A DNA stretch of 52,001 nucleotides from CAZGCA01 sp964524145 (GCA_964524145.1 CAZGCA010000041.1:1-52001), one strand, 5' to 3'; positions 33,599 through 43,985 are shown, numbered from the stretch's first letter. The notes: generated by a model from the sequence alone, not told the origin. Translations and numbers: made by a program.

Positions 33599-36500
33599 AT
33601 GAAGACAACCGTGCGTGAGAGATCTGTGTTTGCTGTTGTGGTATGTGTGCTCGGCGTGTTCGCGGTCGGAGCCGGGAACGCACTGGCGCAGGAGCCCCCT
33701 TTGCTCTTCACCATTGTTCCGGCGTTCGGACCGGCCACGGGCGGGACCACTGTGACAATAGCGGGCTTTTACTTTGAGTCCGATGCGACGGTCACGATAG
33801 GTGGAACCGATGCGACGGTTACTAATGTGGTGAACAACGACCCGAAGATCGGCTCGATAACCGCGACAACGCCGACGGGCGATCCGGGCCCGGCAGATGT
33901 TGTTGTAACCAATCCGGGTTTTGGCAGCGACACGCTCGAGGGAGCGTTCACGTATCTGGGCGCACCTTTGCTCTTCACCATTGTTCCGGCGTTCGGACCG
34001 GCCGCAGGCGGGACCACTGTGACAATAGCAGGCTTTTCATTTGCGCCCGACGCGACGGTCACGATAGGTGAAACCGAGGCGACGGTTATTGAGGTGGTGA
34101 ACAACGACCCGAAGATCGGCTCGATAACCGCGACAACGCCGCCGGGCGATCTGGGTCCAGCGGATGTTGTGGTAACCAACCCGGGTATTGGCAGCGACAC
34201 GCTCGAGGGAGCGTTCACGTATCTGGACACACCTTTGCTTTTCATCATTGCTCCGAACTCCGGACCGGTCGCAGGCGGAACGGAAGTGACAATAACGGGC
34301 TTCAATTTTGCCGCCGATGCGACGGTCACGATAGGCGGCGCCGATGCGACGGTCATTGAGGTGATAAACCGCGACCCGGCGATCGGCTCGATAACCGCGA
34401 CAACGCCGCCGGGCGATCCGGGCCCTGCCGACATCGTGGTGACCAACCCCGGCGAGTTCGGCGGCAGCGACACGCTTGCAGGAGCATTCACGTATCTGGC
34501 GCCACCCGAGATCAGCGGCATTACCCCCGCCGAAGGCCCGACCGAAGGCGGAACAGAGGTCACGATAGACGGCAGCTGGTTCGCCGCGGACGCGACGGTC
34601 ACTATAGGCGGTGCAGCGGCGACGGGTGTGACCGTGACCAACCCCGGCGAAGCCTCGAGCCAGATAACCGCGACGACCCCGCCGGGCGATCCGGGTCCTG
34701 CGGACGTTGTAGTGACGAACCCCGACATAGGGAGCGACACACTCGCCGGCGGTTTTATTTATGTTTCAGATGATTTGTTGACCATCGACACGATCGAGCC
34801 CGACGAAGGCCCGGAGACGGGCGGCACGGGCGTCACCATCACGGGAACGCTTTTCGGCGAGACGCCGCGAGTACAGTTCGGCAGCGCGCTCGCCTGGATA
34901 ATCAGTTGGAACTACTCCGCGGCCACGAAGATATATGAGCTGTACGTGATCGCGCCCCCGTCGCCGTCAGGCCCCGGGTTGGTAAACGTTACCGTGACAA
35001 ACCTTGATCTCCCGGGCGTTGGCGTTCGGCCGAACGGGTTCACGTACCTCGACGTTACCGGCGTGCCGGTCATGCGGCTGTCGCCGCTCTCGCTCGAGTT
35101 TGCGCCGGACGAGATGTTCAAGACACTTGTGGTTGCGAACGTCGGCGAAGCGGGTGTTGCGGACCTGAACTGGTCGGTCGACCAGAGACCTGTGATTGTA
35201 GACAGTGTTGAACCGAATTCCGGGCTCGTCCCCGCCGTAAACACGCAAGAGGTCACCGTGAAGGCCAACCGACGGAACGTATCGGAGGTGGGCACGGTAG
35301 AGGATGTGCTGGTGCTCGGCGATCGGTCCGTACCTTCAAACCCGATGTACCCGATACGGGCACCCGTACTTGTGAGAGTCTCGACCTCGGACACGCCGGT
35401 GCTTGCGGTCGATCCACCCGAGCTCGAGTTCGGCATAGACGATCAGACGCTGCCCATAGCATTACATAACCTTGGTCGTACAACGATCGATTCGTGGAGT
35501 ATAACTGCGGGCGACTATATCTCCGGAGTGTCACCATCGGCGGGATCAAACCTCATGCTGTCCCAACCTCAGACGGTGCAGGTAACTGTCGACAGGACAG
35601 GTCTGGACCCCGGAGTGATGACCACATCGCTCACTATCGAGAGCGACGGCGGCACCGTCGACGTGCCCATAATCATCAACGTGCCGGAACCGCCCGTGCT
35701 CGAGGTGGACCCGGACTCGCTGTTCTTTGACCTATTTGTTTTCGAGCGCACGTTTACGATCACTAACGGCGGCGTGGCGACGCTTGAATGGTCGATCGCG
35801 CCGAAGGCTGGAGACAATTTCGTAACCGTCCAACCGACATCGGGCAGCACACACAGGACAAGCACGGGCAACGTTATCACGGTGACGGTGGACAAGAGCG
35901 GCCTGACACCGGGCGAGGTGACCAGCTCGTTCGTTCTGGTGTCGAGCAATGGCGGCACCGCAACAGTCAACCTCGAGATAGACGTGCCGACACTCGCGGA
36001 ACTGACCGTGGAGCCGGACTCATTGTACTTCGGGCCGCAGGAGTTCTCGAAGACGCTGACCCTGTCCAACGGCGGCGAGGAACCTCTTGACTACACGGCA
36101 TCTTCCGATGCGTCTGCCCTGGACATCTCGCCGAGCGGCGGGACGATAACACTGGGGATTCCTGCACAACTGGTAGTCACAGTCGACAAGGCGGATCTGC
36201 CTCCCGGCATGAATCAGGCGACGATAGAGATCGAGTGGAACTACGGTACCGTCACGGTGCCGGTCACGATAGAGGTGTCGGGACCCATACTGGGCGTGGA
36301 ACCGGACCAGCTCAGGTTCGAGCCGGTCGCGATACGGGCCAACCTGACGATAACGAATCAGGGAGTGGGATTGCTGCAATGGGTTGCCGGATCGGCTGAC
36401 CCCTTCATTACCTCGGTGCAGCCCGCCAGCGGCACAACGGGCGAGCTGCCGGATTCGGACAACATTGGTGTGCTGATCGACAGGGATCTCGTGCCCGCGA

Positions 36501-39500
36501 GCGCGATAAACCCCCTGACATCGACGGCAACCGGGACCGTAACAGTCAGCGGAAACGGAGGCACAATCGATATACCCGTTGAGGTGGTGATGCCGGAACC
36601 CGGCCCGCGGATTGCCGTTCAACCCGAGTCGCTCAACTTCCAGGAAGGGGTAACGACGCTGCCGCTGTTTATTTCCAATTCCGGTATAGACCTTCTGCAA
36701 TGGACGGTAGAGGCCGACAACGATGCGATAGGGTTGGACCCGACGTCGGGCCAGACGTTGGCCGGCGGCGAGACGGACACGGTGATCGTATCGGTCGACA
36801 GGCGGAACCTGGCGGCAGGCACGGTGGTCAACGCGAGCATCACCGTTACCCCGACGAGCCCGGAATCCGGTGATGCGGTAGTAGTGCCCGTGACGATTCA
36901 AGTGCCCGAGGCGACTGACCCGTTACTGCAGGTGCTTCCGACGATGTTGACCGTCGAGGCTGAGGAGGACGACGACACAACGCCGACGTTGGAGACCTCG
37001 TTTACGATAGCGAACATCGGCAACCAGGACGAGGATCTCGCCTGGGAGATAACGGTGGACAAGGTGTTTGTAAGCGTAAGTCCGGAGAACGGAACCACGA
37101 CCACCGAGGTCGATACGATCACTGTTACGGTCGACCGGCGGCTGATCCCGCTGGACCAAGAAGAGGTGACGGCGGTCATCTCTGTAACCTCGAACGGTGG
37201 TGACGCGGTCGTCGACCTCACCATATTGGGCGGCGGGGTCGTGAATCCGCAGCTGGCAGTCGTGCCGCAAACGCTGGTGTTCGCGGTGGACGACAATGAG
37301 GAAACCCTGATTGTCACGAACGCAGGGACGGGCACGCTTCAGTTCGAGATATCGGTTGATGCTGTGGGCGCACAGTTTGTCACCGTCGTGCCGGAGAGCG
37401 GCGAAGCCGACGAGGACGAGTTGGTCCCGGTCGCCGTCTCTATAGACCGTAACAACCTGCCGGCGACACCAAATCCGACGGCGACGCTCACGATAGACTC
37501 CAACGGCGGGTCGGCAATCGTGATTCTAACGGTAATAACGGTCATGCCGGTAGGCCCGGCGATACTGGTTGGCCCGGATTCGCTTACTATCGCCGAGAAT
37601 CAGATCGAGGCGGTCTTCACCATTCAGAACATCGGTTCGGGTACGCCGTACCTCACATGGGATGCCAGCGCAAACACGCAGGCGCTTATCCTCGACCCGT
37701 CGAGCAACCTGGTAGCGGGCCTCGCACCCGGAGAGTCCGAGACTGTTCTGGTGACGGTCGACAGGAGCCTCCTGCCGCCCGAAGCGCTACCGGATGGAGC
37801 TGTAGGCGAGGGTGCGTTCACCATCACGATACTGTCGAACGATGAGAATAACCCGACGAGAAGCGTGAACGTGACCGTAAGGACAACGCCGGAACCGATG
37901 CTTGTCGTGAAGCCCGATGAGCTGTATTTCGGCCAGTCCGAGAACGAGGCAACGCTTATGCTTCATAACCTCGGCCTGGGTGACCTGGTGTATGAGGCAG
38001 GTGCCACCGCGGTCAACAACGCGCTTACCATCAGGCTTGCCGGAGCGGCATCTGCGGGCAGAAGGATCGACGGTACGGTGGCCGGGCTCGGCAGCGAGAT
38101 GGTGATAGTCGAGGTCGACAGGGCACAACTGGACCTGATCGAGCTGATAGGGTTCATTTCGATAAGTTCGAACGGCGGTGCTGTCGTGGTACCGGTCGGC
38201 CCGCGGGCAACGACTCTGGAGATCGTCGTGCCACCGGACGACCTTCTCGTGACGTTGACGGATTTCGGCGCCGGGTTGACCCTGCTGACGCGCATTCCTG
38301 TCATAGCGGTGACCGACAGTCTGCTCGACACGGCGTGGATCGATTTCACGGCGACGGTCGATGACGCGGGAATCGAGATCGACCTTGGCAGCGACGTGGC
38401 GCCGCCGTATGCCGTGGCGCTCGATGAGACGTACCTGGCGCTCGTACCTGTTCAGGATAGGCCGGCGCTCATAGGTGACTCGATAACGTTCACGGCGACT
38501 CTGTACGGCGTGAGCGGCGGCCCCATGGAACCGATTGCGACCGACAGCGTCACAGTCCCGATAATCGAGTTCTCCGACACCTCCATCGACACGAACGGCG
38601 ACGGAGTCATCGAGTTGGAGGAGGCTATCGGCTACGACCCAACAGGCGACGGGGTGCCCGACGGGCGCTTCTTCGACATCGCCCAGCCTGCGACGCCGAA
38701 GCGTTCCGAATCGCTGGAGCTCGATGACGCAGCGCTTGCGAGCCCCGAATCGGTCCTGGCGGAACTCGATGCGGCGGGGGTCACGGTGCAAGATCTTTCC
38801 GAGCTGTACGACGCGGCGGTCACTGAAGATGGCGTCAACATCGGCGCACTGGTCCGGTTTGCGATCGAGAATCCGGAAGCGGTGACTCTCATAGCGGAGA
38901 AGGCGGCGGCGCTCGGACTCGTGCCGGGCGACGCGAAGGTGCTTGATCAGCCGGAAGTGGCTTCCAGACTCGAGTTACTGGCACCCGACGGTATTGACAA
39001 CGTGATATATGCTACAGACGGCGTGCGTGTGACGGTACCCGACGCTACGCTCGGCGGCAGCTATTCAGCCGTTCTCGTCACCACGGCTCCGGATGCGAAG
39101 CGGATCGCAACGGTGCTGCAAGTGTTGGGCCCCGCCGTGTCGCAGGACGCCAATGCTTTGTATAACGCGATGTTTGCTACGGCACCGCCTGAAGTGGGAC
39201 AGCTAATTAGCGACGTCTGCCAGGTTGAACTGATGGGCGCTTCAAACACGTTCCCGCGAGGCGTGACGGCCTTTGTCGAGGTGCCCTATGTTGACGTCGA
39301 CAACAACGGCGTGGTTGACGGAACGAACACCGTTGTCAGCGACTTGGTGCCTGTTGTCTTCGACGACGGCGTTGACAAGACGGAGTCGCGGCTCGTGAGT
39401 TTCACTCTGGACCGCGCGAACAGGGTTGGCATACTCGAGGTCAACGGTTTCTCGGCGATGGCACTGACACGCCGACTGGGCGCTCCTCCATCGCCACCGC

Positions 39501-39949
39501 CACCACCGCCGCCACCGCAAGGTTCCGGGCTAGCGGGGCTGCTGGGTATATTCATTGCGTTCATCATGTTCCTGCTGCTGTTCGGCGGTAGCCTACCGGG
39601 TTCCGTCGGTGGTGACGAGGCGTGCTTCATAGCGACGGCGGCCTATGGAACGCCGCTCGCCGACCAGCTGGACATGTTGCGCACATTTCGAGACATGTAC
39701 TTGCTCTCGAACCCTGTGGGCACGGATCTGGTTAGGCTCTACTACACCCACGGTCCCGTCATCGCGGACTGGATCGCGAACAGCGCGGTACTGCGCATGG
39801 TGACGCGGTCGATTCTCTGGGTGGTGGTCGGCGGGTTGCGGACGTTGTCGTTTGCAGTAGTGCCGGTCACGGTGTTCGCGTTGACGACGCTTGCATGGGC
39901 TGCAAAACGCGGCGCGAGCTTGCGCAAGATACTGGCAGGCCGAAAGTAG
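33599..39949 (+). CDS. Giant exported repeat protein: IPT/TIG domains, Ig-like repeats, EF-hand-like loops, CFI-box C-terminus
   Basis: 2116 residues from ATG at MKTTVRERS, behind GGGAGA; an ATG eight codons upstream lacks a ribosome site. A signal peptide ends near NALAQ (about 31). Five IPT/TIG domains (about 35-485) start with three near-identical 89-residue units. Ten or more Ig-like repeats follow (about 490-1530) with phrases such as VDPDSLFF, ITNGG, VTVDR and SNGGT, like BACON or abnormal-spindle-type domains. Calcium-loop motifs DTNGDGVIELEEA (about 1663) and VDVDNNGVVDG (about 1898) come next, then a polyproline stretch and a helix. The C-terminus is a CFI-box (CFIATAAYG, C2009) and a last hydrophobic segment. 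Likely a surface or extracellular protein; function unknown. Confidence 0.9.
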   Translation: MKTTVRERSVFAVVVCVLGVFAVGAGNALAQEPPLLFTIVPAFGPATGGTTVTIAGFYFESDATVTIGGTDATVTNVVNNDPKIGSITATTPTGDPGPADVVVTNPGFGSDTLEGAFTYLGAPLLFTIVPAFGPAAGGTTVTIAGFSFAPDATVTIGETEATVIEVVNNDPKIGSITATTPPGDLGPADVVVTNPGIGSDTLEGAFTYLDTPLLFIIAPNSGPVAGGTEVTITGFNFAADATVTIGGADATVIEVINRDPAIGSITATTPPGDPGPADIVVTNPGEFGGSDTLAGAFTYLAPPEISGITPAEGPTEGGTEVTIDGSWFAADATVTIGGAAATGVTVTNPGEASSQITATTPPGDPGPADVVVTNPDIGSDTLAGGFIYVSDDLLTIDTIEPDEGPETGGTGVTITGTLFGETPRVQFGSALAWIISWNYSAATKIYELYVIAPPSPSGPGLVNVTVTNLDLPGVGVRPNGFTYLDVTGVPVMRLSPLSLEFAPDEMFKTLVVANVGEAGVADLNWSVDQRPVIVDSVEPNSGLVPAVNTQEVTVKANRRNVSEVGTVEDVLVLGDRSVPSNPMYPIRAPVLVRVSTSDTPVLAVDPPELEFGIDDQTLPIALHNLGRTTIDSWSITAGDYISGVSPSAGSNLMLSQPQTVQVTVDRTGLDPGVMTTSLTIESDGGTVDVPIIINVPEPPVLEVDPDSLFFDLFVFERTFTITNGGVATLEWSIAPKAGDNFVTVQPTSGSTHRTSTGNVITVTVDKSGLTPGEVTSSFVLVSSNGGTATVNLEIDVPTLAELTVEPDSLYFGPQEFSKTLTLSNGGEEPLDYTASSDASALDISPSGGTITLGIPAQLVVTVDKADLPPGMNQATIEIEWNYGTVTVPVTIEVSGPILGVEPDQLRFEPVAIRANLTITNQGVGLLQWVAGSADPFITSVQPASGTTGELPDSDNIGVLIDRDLVPASAINPLTSTATGTVTVSGNGGTIDIPVEVVMPEPGPRIAVQPESLNFQEGVTTLPLFISNSGIDLLQWTVEADNDAIGLDPTSGQTLAGGETDTVIVSVDRRNLAAGTVVNASITVTPTSPESGDAVVVPVTIQVPEATDPLLQVLPTMLTVEAEEDDDTTPTLETSFTIANIGNQDEDLAWEITVDKVFVSVSPENGTTTTEVDTITVTVDRRLIPLDQEEVTAVISVTSNGGDAVVDLTILGGGVVNPQLAVVPQTLVFAVDDNEETLIVTNAGTGTLQFEISVDAVGAQFVTVVPESGEADEDELVPVAVSIDRNNLPATPNPTATLTIDSNGGSAIVILTVITVMPVGPAILVGPDSLTIAENQIEAVFTIQNIGSGTPYLTWDASANTQALILDPSSNLVAGLAPGESETVLVTVDRSLLPPEALPDGAVGEGAFTITILSNDENNPTRSVNVTVRTTPEPMLVVKPDELYFGQSENEATLMLHNLGLGDLVYEAGATAVNNALTIRLAGAASAGRRIDGTVAGLGSEMVIVEVDRAQLDLIELIGFISISSNGGAVVVPVGPRATTLEIVVPPDDLLVTLTDFGAGLTLLTRIPVIAVTDSLLDTAWIDFTATVDDAGIEIDLGSDVAPPYAVALDETYLALVPVQDRPALIGDSITFTATLYGVSGGPMEPIATDSVTVPIIEFSDTSIDTNGDGVIELEEAIGYDPTGDGVPDGRFFDIAQPATPKRSESLELDDAALASPESVLAELDAAGVTVQDLSELYDAAVTEDGVNIGALVRFAIENPEAVTLIAEKAAALGLVPGDAKVLDQPEVASRLELLAPDGIDNVIYATDGVRVTVPDATLGGSYSAVLVTTAPDAKRIATVLQVLGPAVSQDANALYNAMFATAPPEVGQLISDVCQVELMGASNTFPRGVTAFVEVPYVDVDNNGVVDGTNTVVSDLVPVVFDDGVDKTESRLVSFTLDRANRVGILEVNGFSAMALTRRLGAPPSPPPPPPPPQGSGLAGLLGIFIAFIMFLLLFGGSLPGSVGGDEACFIATAAYGTPLADQLDMLRTFRDMYLLSNPVGTDLVRLYYTHGPVIADWIANSAVLRMVTRSILWVVVGGLRTLSFAVVPVTVFALTTLAWAAKRGASLRKILAGRK
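33701..34501 (+). repeat. Three tandem 267-base IPT/TIG units
   Basis: The marker TTGCTCTTCA (third copy TTGCTTTTCA) lies at 33701, 33968 and 34235, exactly 267 bases apart. The units are near-identical in DNA, which suggests recent expansion. Confidence 0.9.
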
Positions 39950-39967
39950 ACATTTGACAGTTTACAG

Positions 39968-40004
39968 AATGCCCTCTCGCCGGTGCCGGGGAGAGGGCAT
40001 TTTC
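39968..40004 (+). terminator. Rho-independent terminator of giant protein gene
   Basis: Perfect 11-base stem: AATGCCCTCTC (39968-39978) and GAGAGGGCATT (39991-40001), then TTTCTGTT. It begins 19 bases after the stop codon. Confidence 0.85.
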
Positions 40005-40062
40005 TGTTGGTGAAGCCAATTCAAAATCCAAGAACGAAGTCGAGCTTGATGGGTCGGGCAGT

Positions 40063-41649
40063 ATGAAGGTAGTACTCGTTGCGCTGCACAGTCTTAACTC
40101 CTACTCCGTTCCGTACCTGCACGCGCTTCTCGAGCGGGAGGGGCACGATGCAAAGTCGATTCACTTCAAGTTGACAACCAGCCGCGCAACGGAACGAGAC
40201 GTGAGGGCGTTCATTGATCTGGTAGAGGATCTCGCGCCTGACGTTGTGGGTTTCAGCGTGATGTCAACCTTCTACGAGATAGCGGCACGGCTCACCCATC
40301 TCGTGAAAGAGAGAACGAAATCGTTCGTTGTTTGGGGAGGCATCCACCCGACGGTATGCCCGGAAGAGTGCCTGGAACACGCCGACGCCGTTTGTGTGGG
40401 CGAAGGCGAAGGAGCGCTGCTCGATCTTCTGGCGGCACTGGACGGCGGTGCGGACTACCGCGAGATAGAAAACCTGTGGGCGAAAACGGACGGCGAGGTC
40501 CGCAAAAACCCCATGAGGCCGCTGATAGAGGATCTCGACTCGATGCCGTTCCCCGATTACACGCGCAGGAACAAATTCTACCTCGACGGCGGACGGATCG
40601 TGAAAGGTATAGCGCATGAAGACGCCATAGAATCATACAAGATACTCATGTCGCGCGGCTGCGTCCACGACTGCAACTACTGCTGCAACTCCTTCCTGAA
40701 AGATCTCTATAAGGGGTTGGGACCGCGTGTCAGGCGGCGGAGCGTTGACAATATCATAGCGGAACTCGACGCCGCCAAGTCGCTCTACAAGAACGTTCGC
40801 ACAATGGCCGTGATGGACGACTCGTTCGTCTTCGACCGACCGTGGCTCGAAGAGTTCAGCGAGAAGTTCCCGGGCAAGGTCGGGCTCCTCTACTTCGCCT
40901 ACACCCATCCGAATCTCGTAAAGGAGGAGCTTGTCACGCTGCTCGCGCCGACGGGGTTCATCTACACGATAATGGGTATCCAGTCGGGTTCGGAACGCAT
41001 CCGGTCGGAGTATTACAACCGGCACACTTCCTCCGATCAGATCATACGTGCGGCGGAGATACTCCGCGACTACAACATCCTGAGCTGCTACGATCTCATC
41101 GTGCGGTGCCCCTACGAGACCGACAAGGACCGGCGGGCGACGTTAGACCTGCTCGCGTCTCTTCCTCGACCGTACCAGCTCGAGACGTTTCCGCTCCAAT
41201 ACTTCCCCGGCACGGTGCTCACGCAACGAGCGCTCGACGATGGCAAGATCCGGCCCGAGGACGTCGAGAGCGTCGCGCAGAAGGGGTACGAGGTGTGGTG
41301 CGAGAGCCTGCGGCTGGGCCAGCCGCGCGAGGACATGCGTTGGGATGTGCTGTACTTCCTTGCGAAGAAGAAACGGTTGTCAAAACCGTTCCTGTTGAAA
41401 CTGTCCCGGAGCAGGTTCTTTGCGAAACACATCAAGGGCATCACGCGGGTGCTTCGATTGCTGCCGGTCGACAACTACCAGTTTCATCAGGTGATGATCA
41501 ACTCTGTTCTGCAGCGAGTGTACCACGGGCTTTACTCTGCGTTCCGGGTGCCCTGGAAACGCAACGCGACGCTCCTGTTGCGGCATTTCAGATACACGGT
41601 TCTGCTGTTGCGGCAACGGTACCTGGACAGGAAAGACGGACCCGCCTGA
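40063..41649 (+). CDS. B12-binding-domain radical SAM protein, BchE-like
   Basis: 528 residues. The N-terminal about 140 residues resemble a cobalamin-binding Rossmann domain (VVGFSVMSTFYEIA, VVWGGIHPTVCPEECLEHADAVCVGEGEG), without a clear DxHxxG. The radical SAM motif CxxxCxxC lies at C200, C204 and C207 (SRGCVHDCNYC), with GIQSGSERIR later in the barrel. A basic helical tail (about 440-528) with hydrophobic patches may touch membranes. Proteins of this group carry out methylations or rearrangements, among them on lipids. It sits just before lpxK, but in the opposite direction, so a lipid role is only a guess. Confidence 0.85.
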   Translation: MKVVLVALHSLNSYSVPYLHALLEREGHDAKSIHFKLTTSRATERDVRAFIDLVEDLAPDVVGFSVMSTFYEIAARLTHLVKERTKSFVVWGGIHPTVCPEECLEHADAVCVGEGEGALLDLLAALDGGADYREIENLWAKTDGEVRKNPMRPLIEDLDSMPFPDYTRRNKFYLDGGRIVKGIAHEDAIESYKILMSRGCVHDCNYCCNSFLKDLYKGLGPRVRRRSVDNIIAELDAAKSLYKNVRTMAVMDDSFVFDRPWLEEFSEKFPGKVGLLYFAYTHPNLVKEELVTLLAPTGFIYTIMGIQSGSERIRSEYYNRHTSSDQIIRAAEILRDYNILSCYDLIVRCPYETDKDRRATLDLLASLPRPYQLETFPLQYFPGTVLTQRALDDGKIRPEDVESVAQKGYEVWCESLRLGQPREDMRWDVLYFLAKKKRLSKPFLLKLSRSRFFAKHIKGITRVLRLLPVDNYQFHQVMINSVLQRVYHGLYSAFRVPWKRNATLLLRHFRYTVLLLRQRYLDRKDGPA

Positions 41650-41664
41650 CGCCCGTCTTAGTTC

Positions 41665-42756
41665 TTATTCGGGGCTGGCAATCTCAATCTCGATAGCGAG
41701 TGCGTGAATCCCGCGGCACTTATCGCCGAATTCGAGCAACCGCATCATGTCTTTCTCCGTGGTGACGATGAACTCTGCGTCGCGCCGCTTCGCCCGTTTG
41801 AAGATGGCGTCGAGATCGCGCTCGCTGTAGGCGTGATGGTCGGGGTATGTTTCGAAGCCGACGAGTTCCGAGTCGAGCGACCCAAGGCCGGCTTTGAACG
41901 AATCGGGGTTGCCTATACCACAGAATGCAAGCAGCCTTTTGCCGGCGACGGCGGACAGCTCGCAGCTCGAGCCGGTGCCCAGGTCGATCAAGTTTGTCAG
42001 CACGTGTTGCCCAAACAGGAGTTCAGCCTGCGGGGCCAACCGGGCGATCGTGTTTCGCAACGCATCGATAGACGTGCACCTGTCGGCGTGGGTCAGCACG
42101 ATGATATCTGCTCGTCTCAGCGTCGACGGTTTCTCTCGCAACGTCCCTTTCGGCAACAGACAGCCTGTGCCGAACGGTTGTGTCGCATCGACCGTAACGA
42201 TCTCAAGATCGCGCGCGAGCCGCACGTGTTGGAACCCGTCGTCGAGAACAAGCACCTCGGCTGAGTGTGTCTCGACGGCGTATCCCCCACCCTTGTACCT
42301 GTCCGGGCAGACGACGATGGGAGCGTCACGAAGTCTTCGGGCGAGCATCATCGGCTCGTCGCCGGCTGCGGCAGCGGTCTTTGCGTCGAAGGGTGTGTCG
42401 CCGCTGATATCGAGCAGCGCATCCTTCGATCGGCCTTTTCCGCCGTACCCGCGGGTGAGCACGGCGACCCGTTTGCCTTCGGCAAGATACGTGCGCACGT
42501 AATGCTCGACGGTCGGCGTCTTGCCGGTCCCGCCGACGGTGATGTTGCCGATGCTGACCACAAACGCGGGCAGCCGTTTCTGCAGACCCGGAATCCTGCG
42601 GTAGGCGAATCGTCTCAGTGCGATTATCACGCAGAACGCCCACGACGGCACAGTAAGCACCGCTCTCACCAGGGCAGACTTCAGCCCTTTCTCACCGGTG
42701 ATTGCCGCCTGCAACATCGAAACGGATCGAGAATCGCTGGTTGGCATCGTGCGCAT
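41665..42756 (-). CDS. lpxK: Tetraacyldisaccharide 4'-kinase LpxK
   Basis: 363 residues. Membrane-associated N-terminal helix (about 30-50), then Walker A GNITVGGTGKTP (70-81) and the LpxK signature LTRGYGGKGR, followed by DDGFQH in the middle. It phosphorylates the lipid A precursor at the 4' position on the inner membrane. Its presence supports an outer membrane with lipid A. Its ATG lies one base behind the stop of dprA (TGA-G-ATG), so translation is coupled. No kdtA or other lpx gene is adjacent. Confidence 0.95.
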   Translation of the reverse strand: MRTMPTSDSRSVSMLQAAITGEKGLKSALVRAVLTVPSWAFCVIIALRRFAYRRIPGLQKRLPAFVVSIGNITVGGTGKTPTVEHYVRTYLAEGKRVAVLTRGYGGKGRSKDALLDISGDTPFDAKTAAAAGDEPMMLARRLRDAPIVVCPDRYKGGGYAVETHSAEVLVLDDGFQHVRLARDLEIVTVDATQPFGTGCLLPKGTLREKPSTLRRADIIVLTHADRCTSIDALRNTIARLAPQAELLFGQHVLTNLIDLGTGSSCELSAVAGKRLLAFCGIGNPDSFKAGLGSLDSELVGFETYPDHHAYSERDLDAIFKRAKRRDAEFIVTTEKDMMRLLEFGDKCRGIHALAIEIEIASPE

Positions 42757-42757
42757 C

Positions 42758-43891
42758 TCAGGCCCGGACGAACTGTTTGCCGGGCAGCTGTCGCACCAGG
42801 CCCTTGAGCTCGAGCAGCGTCAGTGCGCCAAGCGTCTCGGCACTCTCGGTTCCACACGAACCGATGATGGTGTCGATATGGACGGGCTCACGGGAAAGGA
42901 TTTGGTAGACACGGTTCTCGATGTTCGACAGGCCGTCCAGATCGCCGGCCGGCTCGAGCTTGGTCTCGCGCTCGACGCTCGGTTCGGGCTGCTCGGGTTC
43001 AGCGATCTCGGGAAACTCGAGATGAACGCTGATCTCCTCAACGATGTCGTCGGCCGTCTCGGTAAGTTTGGCGCCGTCCTTTATTAGAGCGTGCGTGCCG
43101 ACGGACTTTGCCGAGTCGACCTTTCCGGGAACAGCGAACACCTCGCGGCCCTGCTCCATGGCCCTTCGAGCGGTGATGAGAGCGCCGCTGTTCCGGCCGG
43201 CCTCAACGACGACCGTACCGAGCGACAGCCCGCTGATGATCCTGTTTCTGCGCGGAAAGTTGCGTGCAAACCCCGGTGTAGACATGGGGAACTCCGAGAG
43301 AACGCAGCCGCGCTCGATTATCTCGTCCATGAGCTTGTCATTGTGTGCCGGGTAGACGATGTCGACGCCGCACCCGAGCACGGCTACAGTGCGTCCGCCG
43401 GCCCGCAACGTACCGCGGTGCGCAGCGGAATCTATCCCCGCAGCCATCCCGCTGACGACGGTGATACGTCTTGCGGCGAGTTCGGCGCCGAGCCGTTCGG
43501 CGACCAGCTTGCCGTAGGTTGTCGCGGCGCGTGTGCCGACAACGGCGACGGCGTTCGCGTCGGCCGGTTCGAGACGTCCCCTCGCGTAGAGCAGTATCGG
43601 CGGCTCGTATATCTCCGCGAGCCGGAGCGGGTATCGCGGGTCCTCGAGGGTGATGACATCGACCTGCAACTTCTCGATGAGCTTCAGCTCGCGGTCGATA
43701 TCGACTACCTGAGCGTAGTTGACGATTCGTTCGGGAATCTCGCTGCGCGCTCCCAGCACCTCTTCGAGAGCGCTCTGCGAAGCGCCCAACACGGCATCCG
43801 GCGTCTTGAACCGCGCCATGAGCCGGACAAACTGGTGCGGACTGACGCCCGGAATGAGGTTAAGGGTTATCCACGCGCGAGCATCTTCCAT
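42758..43891 (-). CDS. dprA: DNA-processing protein DprA
   Basis: 377 residues. Rossmann-fold motifs VAVVGTRAATTYG (115-127), SGMAAGIDSAAHRG (147-160) and LGCGVDIVYP (172-181) are the DprA core. An N-terminal helical (SAM-like) region (about 1-75) and a C-terminal winged helix (about 320-377) are also present. DprA loads RecA on incoming single-stranded DNA in natural transformation. With type IV pilus motors elsewhere in the window, competence for DNA uptake is possible. A linker rich in glutamate and proline lies before the winged helix. Confidence 0.95.
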   Translation of the reverse strand: MEDARAWITLNLIPGVSPHQFVRLMARFKTPDAVLGASQSALEEVLGARSEIPERIVNYAQVVDIDRELKLIEKLQVDVITLEDPRYPLRLAEIYEPPILLYARGRLEPADANAVAVVGTRAATTYGKLVAERLGAELAARRITVVSGMAAGIDSAAHRGTLRAGGRTVAVLGCGVDIVYPAHNDKLMDEIIERGCVLSEFPMSTPGFARNFPRRNRIISGLSLGTVVVEAGRNSGALITARRAMEQGREVFAVPGKVDSAKSVGTHALIKDGAKLTETADDIVEEISVHLEFPEIAEPEQPEPSVERETKLEPAGDLDGLSNIENRVYQILSREPVHIDTIIGSCGTESAETLGALTLLELKGLVRQLPGKQFVRA

Positions 43892-43939
43892 ATTCGCTCA
43901 TCCCCTTCTCTGCAATAGCGCCTCCACGGGAATGCACGC

Positions 43940-43969
43940 ATTCTAGCACAGCCGCAAGCGATGGCGCAA
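43940..43969 (-). promoter_or_regulatory. Promoter of dprA-lpxK
   Basis: On the minus strand: TTGCGC, 18-base spacer, TAGAAT preceded by TGC. The -10 box ends 49 bases before the dprA ATG. Confidence 0.5.
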
Positions 43970-43985
43970 ACGGTGAGCGGCTACG

